From the NCBI GenBank assembly GCA_947493535.1, contig CANLRK010000002.1:186001-250000 (forward strand): a stretch of DNA of 64,000 bases, read 5' to 3'. Numbering within the stretch: position 1 is the stretch's first letter; each line of letters opens with the position of its first letter. The DNA comes from an uncultured Flavobacteriaceae bacterium (GTDB lineage Bacteria; Bacteroidota; Bacteroidia; Flavobacteriales; Flavobacteriaceae). The translations under genes were made by a program, and so were the position numbers. Shown one piece after another: positions 1 to 7,631 of the stretch. The notes below the pieces were generated by a model that saw only the letters and a list, made by a program, of their open reading frames with translations, had not been told where the DNA came from and did not search any database.

Positions 1-1
1 T

Positions 2-142
2 CAACTTGGGTTTGATTTTTATTTCTGCGATGGTACAACTTTAAAAACTATTGTAAGAGCAAATCCTGGAGTTTTTGAAATGGATAGCGCTACTATAAAG
101 CAAAAATTGCACTGGAAGGATTTAGATCAATTAAAACTATAG
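2..142 (+). CDS. C-terminal end of a protein cut by the window edge (possibly BT_3928/DoxX-type)
   Basis: An open frame enters from the left edge and stops with TAG at 140-142, giving 46 residues that end in HWKDLDQLKL. Too little remains to assign a domain. The gene lies four bases before the next one and heads the row that runs to clpS. In related bacteria a DoxX-like membrane protein (BT_3928 family) often sits upstream of tlpA-tpiA-prmA, and the charged soluble tail would fit that. The identity is inferred from context only. Confidence 0.45.
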   Translation, partial: QLGFDFYFCDGTTLKTIVRANPGVFEMDSATIKQKLHWKDLDQLKL

Positions 143-145
143 GTA

Positions 146-784
146 ATGAAAAAGAGCCTTTTATTATTTATTGTTTTTTGTAGCTTTTTTTCTTTTTCTC
201 AGAAGAAAAAAATGCGTTGGTCAGATACTTTTGTGGCTAAAGAAAAACCACGAATACCACGAGAAGAGGTAGAAATATTTATTGATGAAGATGAATATTT
301 AATAACTTTTGAAGCAGGCGATTTTAATGAAGATAAATTAATAGATGCCGTTGCTATTACAGCAAAAAAAGATGAAGTTAGTGCTTATAATAAAGACCAA
401 ACAAAAACCAAACGTAAGGTTCTTATATTAAAGCGTAATAATGAAGGTAAGTTAGAAAAAATAGCAGAAAACGAAGATATAGTTTACTGTTATTTGTGCG
501 AATCTCCTTTTGGAAGTCCGTTAACATCTATAGTGTTTTCTGGTAATACGTTTGCAATTGAACATGAAGCAGGTAAAGCTAACCGTTGGGCGCGTATAAT
601 TACTTTTGAGTATAATTTTGAGCAACAACAATGGCTATTACTTAAAGATGCTTCGTCAATTTATAATATCATGAATAGCAGTGGTTTTCAATCGGATGTT
701 AAAACTCGTAAGGACTTTGGTAATATTCTTTTTACGAACTATGATGCTTTTTCTTTAGATTTAGTGAAAAAATCAACAGATTAA
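146..784 (+). CDS. Secreted protein of unknown function
   Basis: 212 residues starting with a clear signal peptide (MKKSLLLFIVFCSFFSFSQ; cleavage probably after the Ser-Gln), so the product is exported to the periplasm or beyond. The mature part is rich in charged residues and holds a stretch around residues 55-75 (AGDFNEDKLIDAVAIT) that resembles the FG-GAP/VCBS-type 'DFNxDxxxD' calcium-loop pattern. I do not recognise a family with certainty. It starts 3 bases after the preceding stop and ends 2 bases before the ABC permease, so it is translated from the same operon. Confidence 0.75.
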   Translation: MKKSLLLFIVFCSFFSFSQKKKMRWSDTFVAKEKPRIPREEVEIFIDEDEYLITFEAGDFNEDKLIDAVAITAKKDEVSAYNKDQTKTKRKVLILKRNNEGKLEKIAENEDIVYCYLCESPFGSPLTSIVFSGNTFAIEHEAGKANRWARIITFEYNFEQQQWLLLKDASSIYNIMNSSGFQSDVKTRKDFGNILFTNYDAFSLDLVKKSTD

Positions 785-786
785 TC

Positions 787-1863
787 TTGTTAAGATATTT
801 GCTAAATAAAATTGGTTATGCAGTACTAACATTGTTTGGTGTTATAACGGTAATATTTTTTTTATTCAATATACTACCTGGAGATCCTGCTAAAATGATG
901 TTAGGGCAAACCGAAAATAGTGAACAGGTAAGGGCTATTAAAAAGAAATTTGGTTTTGACCAGCCGTTACATATGCAATACGCTTATTATTTAAATGACT
1001 TATCGCCAATTTCATTTCATAATAAAGACGCAACTAGCTATACTAGCCTTGAAACCGGAAAATATAATTGTATTGAACTATTTTCTATTAGTAATATTAC
1101 CATAGTTATTAAAAAACCATATTTAAGAAATTCTTTTGCGAAACCTGGAAAATCAGTAAGTCAGATAATTTCAGAAACATTACCCAATACTGTTGTTTTG
1201 GCAATAGCTTCAATTTTTATAGCATTATTAATTGGGGTGTTAATGGGAGTTTTTTCGGCTTTATACAAAGACACTTGGGTAGATAAATTGATACAGATAT
1301 TTAGCACTTTAGGTATGAGTGTGCCGTCATTTTTTAGTGCTATATTATTCGCATGGTTGTTTGGTTATGTATTGCATAAACATACCAATTTAGAAATGAC
1401 AGGTAGTTTATTTGAGTTAGATGATTATGGTGAAAATATACAGCTTAAATTAAAGAATATTGTGTTGCCGGCTATAGTTTTAGGAATACGTCCATTAGCT
1501 GTAGTAATTCAATTAATGCGAAATTCGTTGCTTGAAGTTTTTAATCAAGATTATATTCGTACAGCTCGAGCAAAAGGATTATCAGAGTTTGCTATTATAA
1601 AAAAACACGCCATTAAAAATGCAATGAACCCCGTTGTAACTGCTATTTCAGGATGGTTTGCTTCATTGTTAGCTGGGGCTGTTTTTGTAGAGTATATTTT
1701 TAATTGGAATGGTTTAGGAAAAGAAATAGTTGACGCTTTAAATAATTTAGATTTACCAGTAATAATGGGGTCGGTAATTGTAATAGCAAGTATGTTTGTA
1801 ATTATTAATATTTTTGTCGACTTAATTTATGGATGGCTTGATCCTAAAATAAGAGTTAATTAA
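787..1863 (+). CDS. ABC transporter permease, DppB/OppB family
   Basis: 358-residue inner-membrane permease of the dipeptide/oligopeptide/nickel importer family. It starts at a TTG codon (787), which places the conserved N-terminal helix (LLNKIGYAVLTLFGVITVIFF) correctly; no closer ATG keeps it. A periplasmic segment of about 60 residues follows the first helix (roughly 70-120). The cytoplasmic EAA-type loop that contacts the ATPase is visible (YIRTARAKGLSEFAIIKKHAIKNA). No second permease, ATP-binding protein or binding protein is in the window, so its substrate is unknown and its partners must be encoded elsewhere or upstream. Confidence 0.88.
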   Translation: MLRYLLNKIGYAVLTLFGVITVIFFLFNILPGDPAKMMLGQTENSEQVRAIKKKFGFDQPLHMQYAYYLNDLSPISFHNKDATSYTSLETGKYNCIELFSISNITIVIKKPYLRNSFAKPGKSVSQIISETLPNTVVLAIASIFIALLIGVLMGVFSALYKDTWVDKLIQIFSTLGMSVPSFFSAILFAWLFGYVLHKHTNLEMTGSLFELDDYGENIQLKLKNIVLPAIVLGIRPLAVVIQLMRNSLLEVFNQDYIRTARAKGLSEFAIIKKHAIKNAMNPVVTAISGWFASLLAGAVFVEYIFNWNGLGKEIVDALNNLDLPVIMGSVIVIASMFVIINIFVDLIYGWLDPKIRVN

Positions 1864-1874
1864 AACAAATAAAA

Positions 1875-2390
1875 ATGAAGAAATATAAATTAGCACTATT
1901 AGTATTGCTAACCTTAGTGTTTAACGCATGTGCTCAACAAGAACGCACAGCTTTTGAAAAAGAAACGTTAGCAGAAAAATTTGAAACTCTTGAAGGAAAA
2001 GAAATCACATTCGAGAAAATTTTAGAGCAACATAAAGGACAAACAATAGTTATAGATGTTTGGGCATCATGGTGTAGCGATTGTTTAAAGGGGTTGCCTT
2101 TAGTAAAAAAGCTACAAGAACAAACAGCAAACGACAATGTGGTGTATGTGTTTTTATCGGTAGATAGAAAAAAAGAAAATTGGAAAAACACAATTGTTAA
2201 AAGAAATATTGTAGGTGAACACTTTTTTGTTCCTTCAGGAATGAAAGGTTCTTTTGGTAAGGCTATTAATTTAGATTGGATACCGCGTTACATAGTAGTA
2301 GGTAAAGATGGAAATATAAAACTATATAAAGCTATTAAGGCTGATGATTCAAAAATACTTGAAGCTATAAAAGCTGATAAAAAATTTTAG
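1875..2390 (+). CDS. TlpA-like thioredoxin-fold lipoprotein
   Basis: 171 residues. The N-terminus (MKKYKLALLVLLTLVFNACAQ) ends in a lipobox, NAC, so Cys19 is probably lipidated and the protein sits on the periplasmic face of a membrane. A TlpA/AhpC-type thioredoxin fold follows, with the redox pair in WASWCSDC (about residues 62-69) and a cis-Pro region in WIPRYIVVG. It probably reduces or exchanges disulfides of exported proteins. It lies 11 bases after the permease and 12 before tpiA, in the same operon. The exact partner cannot be read from the sequence. Confidence 0.88.
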   Translation: MKKYKLALLVLLTLVFNACAQQERTAFEKETLAEKFETLEGKEITFEKILEQHKGQTIVIDVWASWCSDCLKGLPLVKKLQEQTANDNVVYVFLSVDRKKENWKNTIVKRNIVGEHFFVPSGMKGSFGKAINLDWIPRYIVVGKDGNIKLYKAIKADDSKILEAIKADKKF

Positions 2391-2402
2391 AGTAAAATAA
2401 TT

Positions 2403-3161
2403 ATGAGAAAGAATATTGTAGCTGGGAATTGGAAAATGAACAATGATGCAAAAGAAACTAAATCATTGTTGAAAGAATTAAAAAAAGGACTTAAAAAAGC
2501 TAAACTTAACAATACAAAAGTAATAGTAGCACCATCTTTTATTAATTTAAAATTAGCTGTAAAACAAACTAAAAAAGCACCTATAAAGGTTGCTGCACAA
2601 AATATGCATGCTGCTCATTCTGGGGCTTTTACTGGTGAAATTTCTGCTAGTATGTTAAAGAGTATAGCAGTAAACACTGTGATATTAGGTCATAGTGAAC
2701 GCAGGGCTTATTTTGGAGAAACGGATGAGATTTTAAAGGCTAAGGTAGATAGTGCTTTAGAACAAAATATGAAGATAATTTTTTGTTTTGGAGAGGAGTT
2801 AAAAGACAGACAAGCAGATCAACATTTTAGTGTTGTAGAAAGTCAAATAAATAATGTGTTATTTCATTTACCAGAAACTGCTTGGAAAAGAATAGTTTTA
2901 GCTTATGAACCAGTTTGGGCTATAGGAACTGGTGAAACAGCAACGCCAGAACAGGCTCAAGAAATACATGCTTTTGTTAGAGGGATAATAGAAAAACAAT
3001 ATTCAGTAACAGTAGCAAACCAAACCTCTATATTATACGGAGGAAGTGTTAAACCTACAAATGCAAAAGAAATTTTTGCAAACCCAGATGTAGATGGAGG
3101 GTTGATAGGTGGTGCCGCACTGAAAGCTTCGGACTTTTTAGAAATTATTGCTGCAATTTAG
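2403..3161 (+). CDS. tpiA: Triosephosphate isomerase
   Basis: 252 residues, normal length. It interconverts dihydroxyacetone phosphate and glyceraldehyde 3-phosphate in glycolysis and gluconeogenesis. The catalytic set is complete: Lys11 in GNWKMN, His97 in ILGHSERR, Glu169 in AYEPVWAIGTG, followed by the phosphate-gripping loop (AIGTGETATP) and the GGS and GGLIGGAAL phosphate-binding loops near the C-terminus. It starts at the ATG 12 bases after the thioredoxin stop and ends 2 bases before prmA. Confidence 0.97.
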   Translation: MRKNIVAGNWKMNNDAKETKSLLKELKKGLKKAKLNNTKVIVAPSFINLKLAVKQTKKAPIKVAAQNMHAAHSGAFTGEISASMLKSIAVNTVILGHSERRAYFGETDEILKAKVDSALEQNMKIIFCFGEELKDRQADQHFSVVESQINNVLFHLPETAWKRIVLAYEPVWAIGTGETATPEQAQEIHAFVRGIIEKQYSVTVANQTSILYGGSVKPTNAKEIFANPDVDGGLIGGAALKASDFLEIIAAI

Positions 3162-3163
3162 TT

Positions 3164-4003
3164 ATGAGTGCACCTATATATATTGGATATACTTTTGAAG
3201 TAATACCTAAAGAACCAGGAACAGAAATTCTAATCGCAGAACTTGGCTATGCTGGATTTGAAAGCTTCGTAGAAACACCACTAGGTGTTATAGCATACAT
3301 TCAAAAAAATGATTGGTACGACACAATTTTAGAAAATAGCTATATATTAAAAAATGGTGATTTTACTATAACTTACACTAAAGAAGAGATAGAGCAAGTA
3401 AATTGGAACAAAGAATGGGAAAAGAATTTTCAACCGATAGAAGTTGATGGTATTTGTGCTGTTCGTGCTCCATTTCATGAGAAATCAGATGTAAAGTATG
3501 ATATAGTTATTGAGCCTAAAATGAGTTTTGGGACAGGTCATCATGAAACTACACATATGATGATTCAACATATTTTAAATTTAGATTTTACCAATAAGTC
3601 TGTTTTGGATATGGGTTGCGGAACAGGGATTTTAGCCATTTTAGCTGAAATGAGAGGAGCCACAGCTGTAGATGCTATTGATATAGATAATTGGTGCTAT
3701 TTAAATACGATAGAAAATATTGAGCGTAATAACTGTCATAATATAAAAGCTTACGAAGGAGACGCTGATTTACTAGTAAATAAAACATATGATGTGGTTA
3801 TAGCAAACATTAATCGTAATATTTTACTAAAAGACATACCGGTTTATGCAGCTAACCTAGCTAAAAAAGGTGTATTACTTTTAAGTGGATTTTATAAAGA
3901 AGATGTACCGTTAATAAGTGAAGTTTGTGAAAAGTATGGGTTAAAGTTTGTACAAAACTTTGAAATCAATAATTGGGTTGCAGTAAAATATGTAAATTTG
4001 TAG
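3164..4003 (+). CDS. prmA: Ribosomal protein L11 methyltransferase
   Basis: 279 residues. PrmA tri-methylates amino groups of ribosomal protein L11 using S-adenosylmethionine. An N-terminal substrate-recognition domain (about 1-110) precedes a class I methyltransferase fold with motif I VLDMGCGTGILAI, the acidic SAM-binding residue in AVDAIDID and the catalytic-loop motif VIANINRNIL. The start is 2 bases after the tpiA stop. tpiA-prmA-clpS adjacency is common in Bacteroidota, which supports the assignment. Confidence 0.95.
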   Translation: MSAPIYIGYTFEVIPKEPGTEILIAELGYAGFESFVETPLGVIAYIQKNDWYDTILENSYILKNGDFTITYTKEEIEQVNWNKEWEKNFQPIEVDGICAVRAPFHEKSDVKYDIVIEPKMSFGTGHHETTHMMIQHILNLDFTNKSVLDMGCGTGILAILAEMRGATAVDAIDIDNWCYLNTIENIERNNCHNIKAYEGDADLLVNKTYDVVIANINRNILLKDIPVYAANLAKKGVLLLSGFYKEDVPLISEVCEKYGLKFVQNFEINNWVAVKYVNL

Positions 4004-4018
4004 TGTAATAGTTTAATT

Positions 4019-4294
4019 ATGAGTACACAAGAAAAGGTAAAAGAGAAAGTAGCTGTTAAGGAAAAAGTAGTAAAAAGTAATGAAATTGTATTGTATAATG
4101 ATGATGTTAATACATTTGATCATGTAATAGATTGCTTGATTGCTACTTGTGAGCATACTCCGTTACAAGCAGAACAATGCTCTTTAATTGTGCATTATAA
4201 CGGAAAATGCACTGTAAAAACTGGTGATTTAAAAGATCTTAAGCCTAGGTGTACTAAACTTCTTGAATTAGGGTTAAGCGCAGAGATTATATAA
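4019..4294 (+). CDS. clpS: ATP-dependent Clp protease adaptor ClpS
   Basis: 91 residues, typical for ClpS. It delivers N-degron substrates to the Clp AAA+ unfoldase. The core motif VLYNDDVNTFDHVIDCL (about residues 24-40) is the conserved ClpS entry strand and helix, and the binding-pocket region continues through HYNGKCTV. A lysine-rich N-terminal tail precedes it, the segment that in studied ClpS proteins enters the unfoldase pore. The likely partner, clpC, lies about 3.3 kb downstream on the other strand. It is the last gene of its operon and a terminator follows within about 20 bases. Confidence 0.93.
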   Translation: MSTQEKVKEKVAVKEKVVKSNEIVLYNDDVNTFDHVIDCLIATCEHTPLQAEQCSLIVHYNGKCTVKTGDLKDLKPRCTKLLELGLSAEII

Positions 4295-4314
4295 GAAGCT
4301 AGATAATATATTTA

Positions 4315-4349
4315 AAAGCCTTAACAGTTTAGCTGTTGGGGCTTTTTTT
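4315..4349 (+). terminator. Rho-independent terminator after clpS
   Basis: A 13-base stem (AAAGCCTTAACAG paired with CTGTTGGGGCTTT, two G-U pairs) with a 4-base loop is followed by a run of T. It closes the operon that ends with clpS. Confidence 0.85.
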
Positions 4350-4434
4350 GGTATTAGCGTTAAGTAAGTCTATATATAAAAAACACTTGACTTTTGACAG
4401 TGGTTTTCATCTGTTTTAATTTATATAAAAAGAT

Positions 4435-4442
4435 GTATATTG
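4435..4442 (+). promoter_or_regulatory. Candidate -7 promoter element for the M36 protease gene
   Basis: TATATTGC, 16 bases before the ATG at 4459, is one mismatch from the Bacteroidota -7 consensus TAnnTTTG. No clean TTTG lies at the expected -33 distance, so this is only a candidate. It lies between the clpS terminator and the protease start, where a promoter is required. Confidence 0.35.
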
Positions 4443-4458
4443 CAAAAAAACATCCCCA

Positions 4459-7400
4459 ATGAAAAAAAACTATTTTGCTTTATTGTATTTATTAATAGTT
4501 GTTAGTTCATCTATTAAAGCACAAAATTCACTTAATGACTCTAAGTATTACAGTCAAATTAAAGAATACTTATCGGTTAATTATCAATTTACTTCTGAAG
4601 ATATTTCAAATCTTTACATTTCAAGTGAGTATTCATCTAAACAAACTCAAATTACTCATGTCTATGTAGGGCAGCAGTATCAAGGAGTTGAGGTTTTTAA
4701 TGCTATTTCAAGTATAGCAATAAAAGATAATCAAGTATTTTATGTCGGAAATTCTTTTATACCTAATATGGTTGAAAAAATAAACGCGACATCTCCAATA
4801 ATTTCTCAATTGAAAGCAGTTAATACTGTAGCTAAAAGGTTTAAAACAAATAAAGTTTTAGAATTGAATGAAATTGAAAGTAATCATATTAAGCAAAAAT
4901 ATTTGTATGACAAAGGAGATTTGTTTTTGGAAAACATACCTGTTCAGTTGGTATATACAGTAACAGATAAGGAAACATTACGCTTGTCATGGGATGTGAG
5001 CTTGTACACTTTAGATGGAAAACATAACTGGAATGCTAAGGTTGATGCTCTAACAGGGGAGATATTAGAAACAAGAGATTATGTAATAAGTTGTGATTTT
5101 GGTGTGCCTCACTTACATGAAATCAATGAAAAAAATAAATGTCAAGGAACAGATTTAGGGATAAACCTTTTTAAGAAGAGTGAAAACTCTATAGTTGGAG
5201 GTGCAGAATATCGAGTTTATCAACTTCCAGTGGAAAGTCCTAATCACGGAGGTAGAACTTTAGTTGTAGATCCTGAAAATACTGTAGCTTCTCCTTTTGG
5301 GTGGCATGATACTAATGGCGTGTTAGGTGCTGAGTACACTATAACAAGAGGTAATAATGTGCATGCATATAATGATATTGGTGCAGATAATACAAGTGAT
5401 GGTGATGAGCCAGATGGTGGAGCGGTGTTATCGTTCGATTATCCAACTAATTTATCAATGCATCCTAGTACAAGTAATGCAACAGTTAAAAATTTAGAAG
5501 GACATACCACTAATTTGTTTTATATGAATAATATGATGCATGATATTTGGTATGCATATGGATTTGATGAAGCAGCAGGTAACTTTCAGGATAATAACTA
5601 TGGAAATGGTGGAGTAGGAGGAGATTACGTATTGGCTGAGGCACAAGATGGAGGTGGAACTAATAATGCAAATTTTAGTACTCCAACAGATGGGGGTAAC
5701 GGAAGAATGCAAATGTATTTATGGACTACAGCTAACCCAAGAAAAGATGGTGATTTAGATAACGGAATTGTAGCACACGAATACGGACATGGTATTTCTA
5801 CTCGTTTAGCAGGAGGTCCTAACAGTAGTGGATGTTTATCTGGTAGTGAGCAGCAAGGAGAAGGTTGGTCAGATTGGTTTGCTTTAATGATTACGATTGA
5901 ACCAGGTGATTTGGGTACTGATGGTAGAGGTATAGGAACTTATGCAATTAATCAAGGTGTTAATGGAGGAGGAATACGTACCTATCGTTATTCAACGAAT
6001 ACAGCAATTAATCCTCATACTTATGACGATATAAAAACTGAAGCTGTACCGCATGGGGTAGGTTCTGTTTGGTGTGCAATGCTTTGGGATTTAACTTGGG
6101 CTTATATTGATAAATATGGATTTGATCCAGATTTATACAATGGGACAGGAGGAAATAATAAAGTGATGCAATTAGTAATGGATGGTTTAAAATTACAACC
6201 TTGTGGTTCAGGTTTTGTAGATTCAAGAGATGCAATTTTAGCAGCTGATATAGCATTAACTGGAGGAGTTGATCAATGTTTAATTTGGGAAGTTTTTGCA
6301 GCTAGAGGTTTAGGAGCTTCAGCAGATCAAGGTTCTTCAGCATCAAATACAGATGGTACAGAAGCATTTGATATGCCTCAGGCTACTATTAATGCAAATG
6401 TTACTACTAATGATGCTTGTGGTTCTTCATTAGTAGAATTAACCTTTTCTAACTTTGATACTAATGCAATTTCTCAGTTTGAGTATTCGTATACAATAGA
6501 TGGAGGAGCGCCAATTAATGATGTGTATACCAATAGTATAGCAAGTTGCTCTGTAGCTAACGGTATTCCATTTAATTATGGAAGTTTATCGCCAGGAACG
6601 CATGAGATTACCATAACAGGAACTAACCCAATAGCTAATTCAAAAACATTCTTAGTGCATGTAAATGATACAGGAGTATATGATGTGGTTAATACATTTG
6701 AAGCGGCTGCAGATAACCTAATTGCTTACAATCAAGCAGGAAGTACGGCTACATGGCAACGAGGTACAGCATCTGGAACTACATTAAATAATACTGTCGC
6801 TAATAACTCTACAGTTTATGGAACAACATTAGGTGGGTTACATGGAGATATGGATAAGTTTTTCTTAGTTTCTCGTTGCTATGATTTATCTGCTCTTGAA
6901 AATACTTTTGTTGAGTTTGATATGGCGTTTGATATTGAGCAAGATTGGGATTTGCTATACATGGAATATTCAACAGATGGAGGAAGTAACTGGTCAGTTT
7001 TAGGTACAACAAATCCGACATGGTACAATAGTACTCGTTTGCCAAATGGAAGTGATTGCTTTAACTGTATAGGTAGACAATGGACAGGTGAAGCAGGTGA
7101 TGCAACCTCTCATCCTGATGGAGGGATAAACGGAGCAATGCATCATTATAGTTATCCTTTAAATGCTTTTGATAGCACAGGATCTGCTGAAACAAGTATT
7201 GTTTTTAGATTTACATACCACGCTGACGAGGCTTATGCTGAAGAGGGGGTAATTATTGATAATTTTGTGGTAACAGGAGATGTGAATCCATTATCTGTTG
7301 AAGAAAATGAATTTGATAAATTAATGATGTATCCTAATCCTACGAATGGAGTAGTTACTATAACAAGTACAGAAACGTTAAATAATGCCAAAGTCTCTGT

Positions 7401-7560
7401 ATATGACGTTATGGGAAGAAATTTAACAAATACAATAAGAGTGTCTAAAATAGATAATAATAGTATTACGGTTAATATTAATGAATTTGCTGCAGGAACT
7501 TATGTCATTACTATCGAAGATGAAAAACGTAAATCTGTAAAACAAATTGTTAAATATTAA
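4459..7560 (+). CDS. Secreted M36 (fungalysin-type) zinc metallopeptidase with T9SS C-terminal sorting tail
   Basis: 1033 residues. A signal peptide (MKKNYFALLYLLIVVSSSIKAQ) is followed by a fungalysin propeptide-type region (about 30-205) and the M36 catalytic domain. The zinc site HEYGH is at residues 440-444, with the third ligand Glu468 in GEGWSDW. The C-terminal 78 residues from MMYPNP (956) form a Por_Secre_tail, the signal for type IX secretion and surface attachment. A beta-sandwich/MAM-like region (about 650-940) lies between. It should be an extracellular protease activated by propeptide removal. It is transcribed alone. Confidence 0.95.
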   Translation: MKKNYFALLYLLIVVSSSIKAQNSLNDSKYYSQIKEYLSVNYQFTSEDISNLYISSEYSSKQTQITHVYVGQQYQGVEVFNAISSIAIKDNQVFYVGNSFIPNMVEKINATSPIISQLKAVNTVAKRFKTNKVLELNEIESNHIKQKYLYDKGDLFLENIPVQLVYTVTDKETLRLSWDVSLYTLDGKHNWNAKVDALTGEILETRDYVISCDFGVPHLHEINEKNKCQGTDLGINLFKKSENSIVGGAEYRVYQLPVESPNHGGRTLVVDPENTVASPFGWHDTNGVLGAEYTITRGNNVHAYNDIGADNTSDGDEPDGGAVLSFDYPTNLSMHPSTSNATVKNLEGHTTNLFYMNNMMHDIWYAYGFDEAAGNFQDNNYGNGGVGGDYVLAEAQDGGGTNNANFSTPTDGGNGRMQMYLWTTANPRKDGDLDNGIVAHEYGHGISTRLAGGPNSSGCLSGSEQQGEGWSDWFALMITIEPGDLGTDGRGIGTYAINQGVNGGGIRTYRYSTNTAINPHTYDDIKTEAVPHGVGSVWCAMLWDLTWAYIDKYGFDPDLYNGTGGNNKVMQLVMDGLKLQPCGSGFVDSRDAILAADIALTGGVDQCLIWEVFAARGLGASADQGSSASNTDGTEAFDMPQATINANVTTNDACGSSLVELTFSNFDTNAISQFEYSYTIDGGAPINDVYTNSIASCSVANGIPFNYGSLSPGTHEITITGTNPIANSKTFLVHVNDTGVYDVVNTFEAAADNLIAYNQAGSTATWQRGTASGTTLNNTVANNSTVYGTTLGGLHGDMDKFFLVSRCYDLSALENTFVEFDMAFDIEQDWDLLYMEYSTDGGSNWSVLGTTNPTWYNSTRLPNGSDCFNCIGRQWTGEAGDATSHPDGGINGAMHHYSYPLNAFDSTGSAETSIVFRFTYHADEAYAEEGVIIDNFVVTGDVNPLSVEENEFDKLMMYPNPTNGVVTITSTETLNNAKVSVYDVMGRNLTNTIRVSKIDNNSITVNINEFAAGTYVITIEDEKRKSVKQIVKY

Positions 7561-7584
7561 AGTAGGATTTAAAACTAAACGATC

Positions 7585-7619
7585 ATAAAAAAAGGAGCTA
7601 ATAGAGCTCCTTTTTTTAT
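7585..7619. terminator. Bidirectional terminator between the M36 protease gene and clpC
   Basis: An inverted repeat with AGGAGCT/AGCTCCT at its core lies between A-rich and T-rich flanks, so it can act on both strands. It sits 24 bases after the protease stop and just before the end of clpC, which converge here. Confidence 0.85.
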
Positions 7620-7631
7620 GATAAATTATAC

